9,083 bases of DNA. It comes from Bacteroidales bacterium. Lineage in GTDB: Bacteria; Bacteroidota; Bacteroidia; Bacteroidales; Bacteroidaceae. Within the stretch, counting starts at the first letter, position 1. The number at the start of each line of letters is the position of its first letter. Below, one piece after another: positions 5,989 to 9,083 of this stretch. A program made the position numbers and the translations under genes. The notes beneath the pieces are model-generated. The model made no database searches, was not told where the DNA came from, and saw only the letters and a list, made by a program, of their open reading frames with translations. The DNA lies in assembly GCA_004555055.1 (NCBI GenBank), contig SFJN01000108.1:1-9083 (forward strand). Reading direction: 5' to 3'.

Positions 5989-7539
5989 ATGTCTGCACGA
6001 CTTTTATGGGTCGACGACGAAATCGACCTGCTTAAAGCACACTGTATCTTCCTGCAGAAACGCGGATACGAAGTGGCGACGGCCTCGAACGGACGTGACG
6101 CCATAGAACTTTGCCGCACCGAAAACTTCGACCTCGTCCTCCTCGACGAGAATATGCCCGGACTCTCCGGACTGGAAACCCTGGCAGCCATCAAAGACCT
6201 CCATCCCAACATTCCCGTGGTGATGGTCACCAAAAACGAGGCTGAGGACCTGATGGACCAGGCCATCGGAAGCAAGATTGACGACTATCTGCTCAAACCG
6301 GTCAATCCCATGCAGATTCTGCTGACGCTGAAGAAAAACATCCACCAGCGCGAAATCATGCAGGAAATCACCACCACCGGCTACAGACAGGAGTTCGGAC
6401 GCATTGCCATGATGGCCGACGACGCCCAGGACTGTGAGACATGGAAAGAACTATACCGGCGCATCGTACGTTGGGAACTGCAGCTCGAAGAGACGGCCGA
6501 CGAGGCGCTCTCCGACATGTTGCGGCAACAGAAGGAAGAGGCGAACCTCTCTTTCGCCAAATACATCCGGAAAAACTATGAAGGATGGATTACCGACCGC
6601 AATACGGCTCCCATGCTTTCACCGGACATCTTCAAACGCTGCGTCTTCCCCAAACTGAACGAAGGCCGCCGCGTCACGCTGCTCGTCCTCGACAACTTCC
6701 GCTACGACCAATGGCGCATCCTCTCACAGGAGCTTGCCGATGACTTCGACATCGAGGAAGACCTCTATTTCAGCATCCTCCCCACCTCCACTCAATATGC
6801 CAGGAATGCCATCTTTGCCGGCCTCATGCCGCTCGAAATCCTGCAGCAATATCCCGACCTTTGGGTTGAGGAGGAGGAAGACGAGGGGAAGAACCTCAAC
6901 GAGGAATCGCTGGTGGCACAGCAGCTCAAACGTTTCCGCCGGCGCGAGACCTTCTCCTACCACAAGCTCAACGACGCCCAGGCTGCCGACCGCCTGCTTG
7001 CACAGAGCGCCCTGTTGCGGCAACACCCGCTGAATGTCATCGTCATCAACTTCATCGACATCCTCTCGCATGCCCGCACCGAGAGCCAGATGGTACGCGA
7101 ACTTGCCAGCAACGAGGCTGCATACCGCTCCATCACCCAATCGTGGTTCAGACACTCCGGCATACGGGCACTCTTCCAATGCCTGAAGGAGATGGACACC
7201 GACATCATCATCACCACCGACCACGGAAGCATCAGGGTGGATACCCCAACCAAAGTGATTGGCGACCGGAACGTGAACACCAACCTGCGCTACAAGTTGG
7301 GGAAAAACCTCAACTATCCCGCCCGCGAAGTGTTCGAGGTGAAGAATCCGAAACGCTTCATGCTGCCGGCACCGAACATCTCCACCACCTACATCTTCGC
7401 CCTCGGCTCCAGATTCTTCGCCTATCCCAACAACTACAACTATTATGTGCAGTATTACCGCAATACTTTCCAGCACGGCGGAATTTCCATGGAGGAGATG
7501 ATTATTCCCCTTGTCACGCTCCGGACCAAACAACGCTGA
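5989..7539 (+). CDS. porX: PorX response regulator with PglZ (alkaline-phosphatase-superfamily) domain
   Basis: The 516-residue protein has an N-terminal receiver domain (about 1-120) with acidic pocket Asp9/Asp10, phospho-acceptor Asp53 (LLDENMPG), Thr81 and Lys103 (LLKPV). A helical linker (about 125-215) follows, then a PglZ-type domain from about 228. That domain keeps the metal/catalytic residues of its superfamily: Asp235 (LLVLDN), the Thr-rich PTSTQYARN (265-273), Asp357 and His361 (FIDILSHAR), Asp411-His412 (TTDHGS) and His496 (QHGGIS). PorX works with the histidine kinase PorY and a sigma factor (SigP in Porphyromonas) to control the type IX secretion system and gliding; the PglZ domain of PorX has reported phosphodiesterase activity on nucleotide substrates. 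No porY or secretion gene is in the window, so the regulon here is unknown. The start MSARLLWVDDE fits a receiver domain. No Shine-Dalgarno is present. A TTCCTTTG at 5857-5864 (one mismatch to the -7 consensus) is a weak promoter candidate. Confidence 0.94.
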   Translation: MSARLLWVDDEIDLLKAHCIFLQKRGYEVATASNGRDAIELCRTENFDLVLLDENMPGLSGLETLAAIKDLHPNIPVVMVTKNEAEDLMDQAIGSKIDDYLLKPVNPMQILLTLKKNIHQREIMQEITTTGYRQEFGRIAMMADDAQDCETWKELYRRIVRWELQLEETADEALSDMLRQQKEEANLSFAKYIRKNYEGWITDRNTAPMLSPDIFKRCVFPKLNEGRRVTLLVLDNFRYDQWRILSQELADDFDIEEDLYFSILPTSTQYARNAIFAGLMPLEILQQYPDLWVEEEEDEGKNLNEESLVAQQLKRFRRRETFSYHKLNDAQAADRLLAQSALLRQHPLNVIVINFIDILSHARTESQMVRELASNEAAYRSITQSWFRHSGIRALFQCLKEMDTDIIITTDHGSIRVDTPTKVIGDRNVNTNLRYKLGKNLNYPAREVFEVKNPKRFMLPAPNISTTYIFALGSRFFAYPNNYNYYVQYYRNTFQHGGISMEEMIIPLVTLRTKQR

Positions 7540-7607
7540 AGACCCTTCTACCGCGGGACAGTGGAAAACCGACTGTGACATTCCCCTCGGACCCACCCCG
7601 AAAAGCA

Positions 7608-7653
7608 ACGGCTAAGGCCGGCAACCCTGCTGTAGGTTGCCGGCCTTAGCCGT
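7608..7653. terminator. Perfect 19-bp stem-loop between convergent porX and dprA
   Basis: ACGGCTAAGGCCGGCAACC (7608-7626) is the exact reverse complement of 7635-7653, with an 8-base loop (CTGCTGTA). It lies 68 bases past the porX stop and 118 bases past the dprA stop, where both converging transcripts would read it. Neither side has a strong T tract: rightward it is followed by ATTTACAATATA, leftward by TGCTTTTC. It is most likely a bidirectional terminator or 3'-end stabiliser. Confidence 0.75.
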
Positions 7654-7771
7654 ATTTACAATATACTATACCGGAAAGAGGCCTCCCAGAAGAGAAGACG
7701 AAATACCCACCAATATGAATGATAATCCTGCTGCAGGTGATTGCGTAACCGTGCAACATGAATCATACAGG

Positions 7772-8899
7772 CTAACTCCTCCAATAATACACGCCGCTGG
7801 GCATTTTGCGGACCTCGCCGTTGATTTCCATTTCCACAAGTTCACGGTTGAGAATGTATGGCGGCAATCCCGTGGTTTTCTGCAGGTCGTAGAGCGACAT
7901 GCCGTCAGACTGTCGGAGGGCTTCCACCACCTTCCTCCTTTCGGGAGTCAGACACGCTGCATCCTCCGTCTGCGCAAAAAGGTCGGCTTCGACCGGACGA
8001 CGGGCATCGTCGGTGAAACGTTGCCACTCCATGACGTCAATGATGTCGTCGGCCGAAGAAATGCTTGTGGCACAGCGGCGGAAGATGAGCCGGTTGCAGC
8101 CTTCGCTGAAAGTGTCGGTAATGCGCCCGGGCACGGCCAGAACGGTACGTCCGTAGTTGTCTGCCAGACGAGCCGTGGCAAGGGCACCGCCACGTACGGC
8201 ACTTTCCACCACCAGTGTGGCATCGGCCAATCCGGCAATAATGCGGTTGCGGCGCAGGAAATTCCCTGCATGGACCGCCGTGCCACTGGCGTATTCCGTC
8301 AGCACACCGCCGTGCGCTTGCATGGCCTGCGCTTCGCGTCTGTGCGAAGCAGGGTATAAGGTGTCCTGCCCATGGGCCACCACCCCTACCGTAGGCAGAT
8401 GCTGTGCGAGTGCAGTGCGGTGTGCGGCAATATCGATGCCGTAGGCCAGGCCGCTCACCACCAGCAGACCGGGGATGCGCCGCCCGAGGTCGGTGAGCAG
8501 ACGCTCGCAGACCCGGATGCCATAGTCCGTGGCATGCCGTGTGCCGACGACTGCCAGCACGCATCTGGCATTCAAATCGACCTGTCCGCGAAGGTAGAGG
8601 ACGCTGGGGGCATCGGTGCAGCCCGTCAGACGATAAGGATAGGCTTCATCGCCGGCACAGACGATGCGGATGCCCTCCTTCGAGCAGTATGCCATCTCAC
8701 GGCGGGCAAGGTCAAGAGCCCGGTTGCGGTGCTCACGAATTTGCTTTATAAGGGGTACGCGCACCGATTCCAACTCATTGGCCAGCGTCTCCTCGGGATG
8801 CATCAGCAGGTCCTCAGCACTGATTCCGGCATCATACATGCGCCGGATAGCAGCTGGGGTGAAATGGTCTATCAACGTCAGGGCAATCTTGTACAGCAT
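7772..8899 (-). CDS. dprA: DNA-processing protein DprA
   Basis: DprA binds incoming single-stranded DNA in natural transformation and loads RecA onto it; many non-competent bacteria keep the gene. The 375-residue protein shows the extended Rossmann fold (LOG/DprA family) with VVGTRHATDYG (117-127), VVSGLAYGIDIAAH (147-160), FLRRNRIIAGL (214-224), VESAVRGGAL (231-240) and AVPGRI plus EGCNRLI (255-272). A C-terminal winged helix (about 318-373) follows, and an N-terminal helical region (1-70) corresponds to the SAM-like extension. The length is normal. The start chosen is the ATG at 8897-8899 (MLYKIALTLIDHF), because the N-terminal helix of the family begins there; the alternative at 8935 adds 12 residues. 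It runs convergent to porX. No good promoter match is seen just upstream, so it may be read from a gene beyond the right edge. Confidence 0.93.
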   Translation of the reverse strand: MLYKIALTLIDHFTPAAIRRMYDAGISAEDLLMHPEETLANELESVRVPLIKQIREHRNRALDLARREMAYCSKEGIRIVCAGDEAYPYRLTGCTDAPSVLYLRGQVDLNARCVLAVVGTRHATDYGIRVCERLLTDLGRRIPGLLVVSGLAYGIDIAAHRTALAQHLPTVGVVAHGQDTLYPASHRREAQAMQAHGGVLTEYASGTAVHAGNFLRRNRIIAGLADATLVVESAVRGGALATARLADNYGRTVLAVPGRITDTFSEGCNRLIFRRCATSISSADDIIDVMEWQRFTDDARRPVEADLFAQTEDAACLTPERRKVVEALRQSDGMSLYDLQKTTGLPPYILNRELVEMEINGEVRKMPSGVYYWRS

Positions 8900-8994
8900 A
8901 TATAGGGATGTTCTATAAATTAGTCTATTATTCAATTAGGAAGTGTTCTTATGCTTGGCCACTTTTTAAGCTCTCACTTGTATCTTTCTCTCCT

Positions 8995-9083
8995 TTAAAC
9001 ACTTACATAGCCCGCTATGCGCGTGTTCGCAGGACAGAAATCTACTGCGCGATAGCTCAAAAACTGTCTCAAGCTAATTTATA
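8995..9083. other. Unassigned GC-rich segment at the right edge with inverted repeats
   Basis: CATAGC (9006-9011) and GCTATG (9014-9019) are inverted around CC. GCTATGCGCG (9014-9023) is also nearly complementary to CGCGATAGC (9048-9056), leaving one bulged base. On the minus strand a frame enters from the edge (ISLRQFLSYRAVDFCPANTR at its start) and stops at 8995-8997, with no start codon in view. It could be the tail of a leftward gene, the end of a mobile element, or non-coding. I cannot decide from this fragment. Confidence 0.35.

Noticed and set aside
6724..7608. 294-codon minus-strand ORF opposite porX
   Set aside because: It covers the catalytic region of porX on the other strand. Its Val/Gly/Glu-rich product looks like a mirror of the PorX codons.
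7637..8359. 240-codon plus-strand ORF opposite dprA, and the 177-codon one at 8372-8905
   Set aside because: Both are shadows of the conserved DprA fold on the opposite strand.
1..9083. CRISPR array, tRNA or rRNA gene, or a defence-type gene cluster
   Set aside because: I found no regularly spaced repeats of CRISPR length, no cloverleaf or rRNA segments, and all recognised genes are housekeeping or regulatory. PglZ in this window is part of PorX, not of a BREX system.

Overview
The window looks like a chromosomal segment from a member of the Bacteroidales. Three things point there: a PorX-type response regulator, a phylum-typical family; start codons preceded by A-rich or pyrimidine-rich stretches rather than Shine-Dalgarno sequences; and several matches to the Bacteroidetes sigma-ABfr promoter (TTTG, about 20 bp, TAnnTTTG). 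Coding regions are roughly balanced in base composition, while the left flank is clearly AT-rich. The genus cannot be fixed from this sequence.

Layout from left to right. Positions 1-737 hold no gene I can support, but contain a TGTAGGA heptamer cluster, a TGCGCTCG direct repeat and a consensus leftward promoter (634-665). Positions 738-4436 hold three leftward genes in probable operon order: a CPA2-family cation:proton antiporter with a universal-stress-like tail, a LolD-type ABC ATPase, and a CvfB-like protein with S1 domains and a winged helix. The gaps between them are 62 and 55 bp. A 283-bp divergent intergenic region with back-to-back -7 boxes follows. Then come the rightward genes asd (4720-5742, aspartate-semialdehyde dehydrogenase) and porX (5989-7539), separated by 246 bp carrying two large inverted repeats and a C9 tract. 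A perfect 19-bp stem-loop (7608-7653) lies between porX and the convergent dprA (7772-8899). The last 184 bp are the dprA upstream region, with a GC-rich, inverted-repeat-rich segment at the very edge.

The genes do not form one pathway. They cover ion homeostasis and lipoprotein or envelope transport (left operon), aspartate-family amino acids and possibly diaminopimelate for cell wall (asd), envelope/secretion signalling (porX), and handling of incoming single-stranded DNA (dprA).

I found no defence island, CRISPR array, complete insertion sequence or obviously novel multi-gene system. The most interesting unexplained material is non-coding: the roughly 190-nt predicted leader of asd, with long-range pairing and an overlapping 51-codon upstream ORF; the structured asd-porX spacer; and the left flank, where a strong leftward promoter has no recognised gene behind it.
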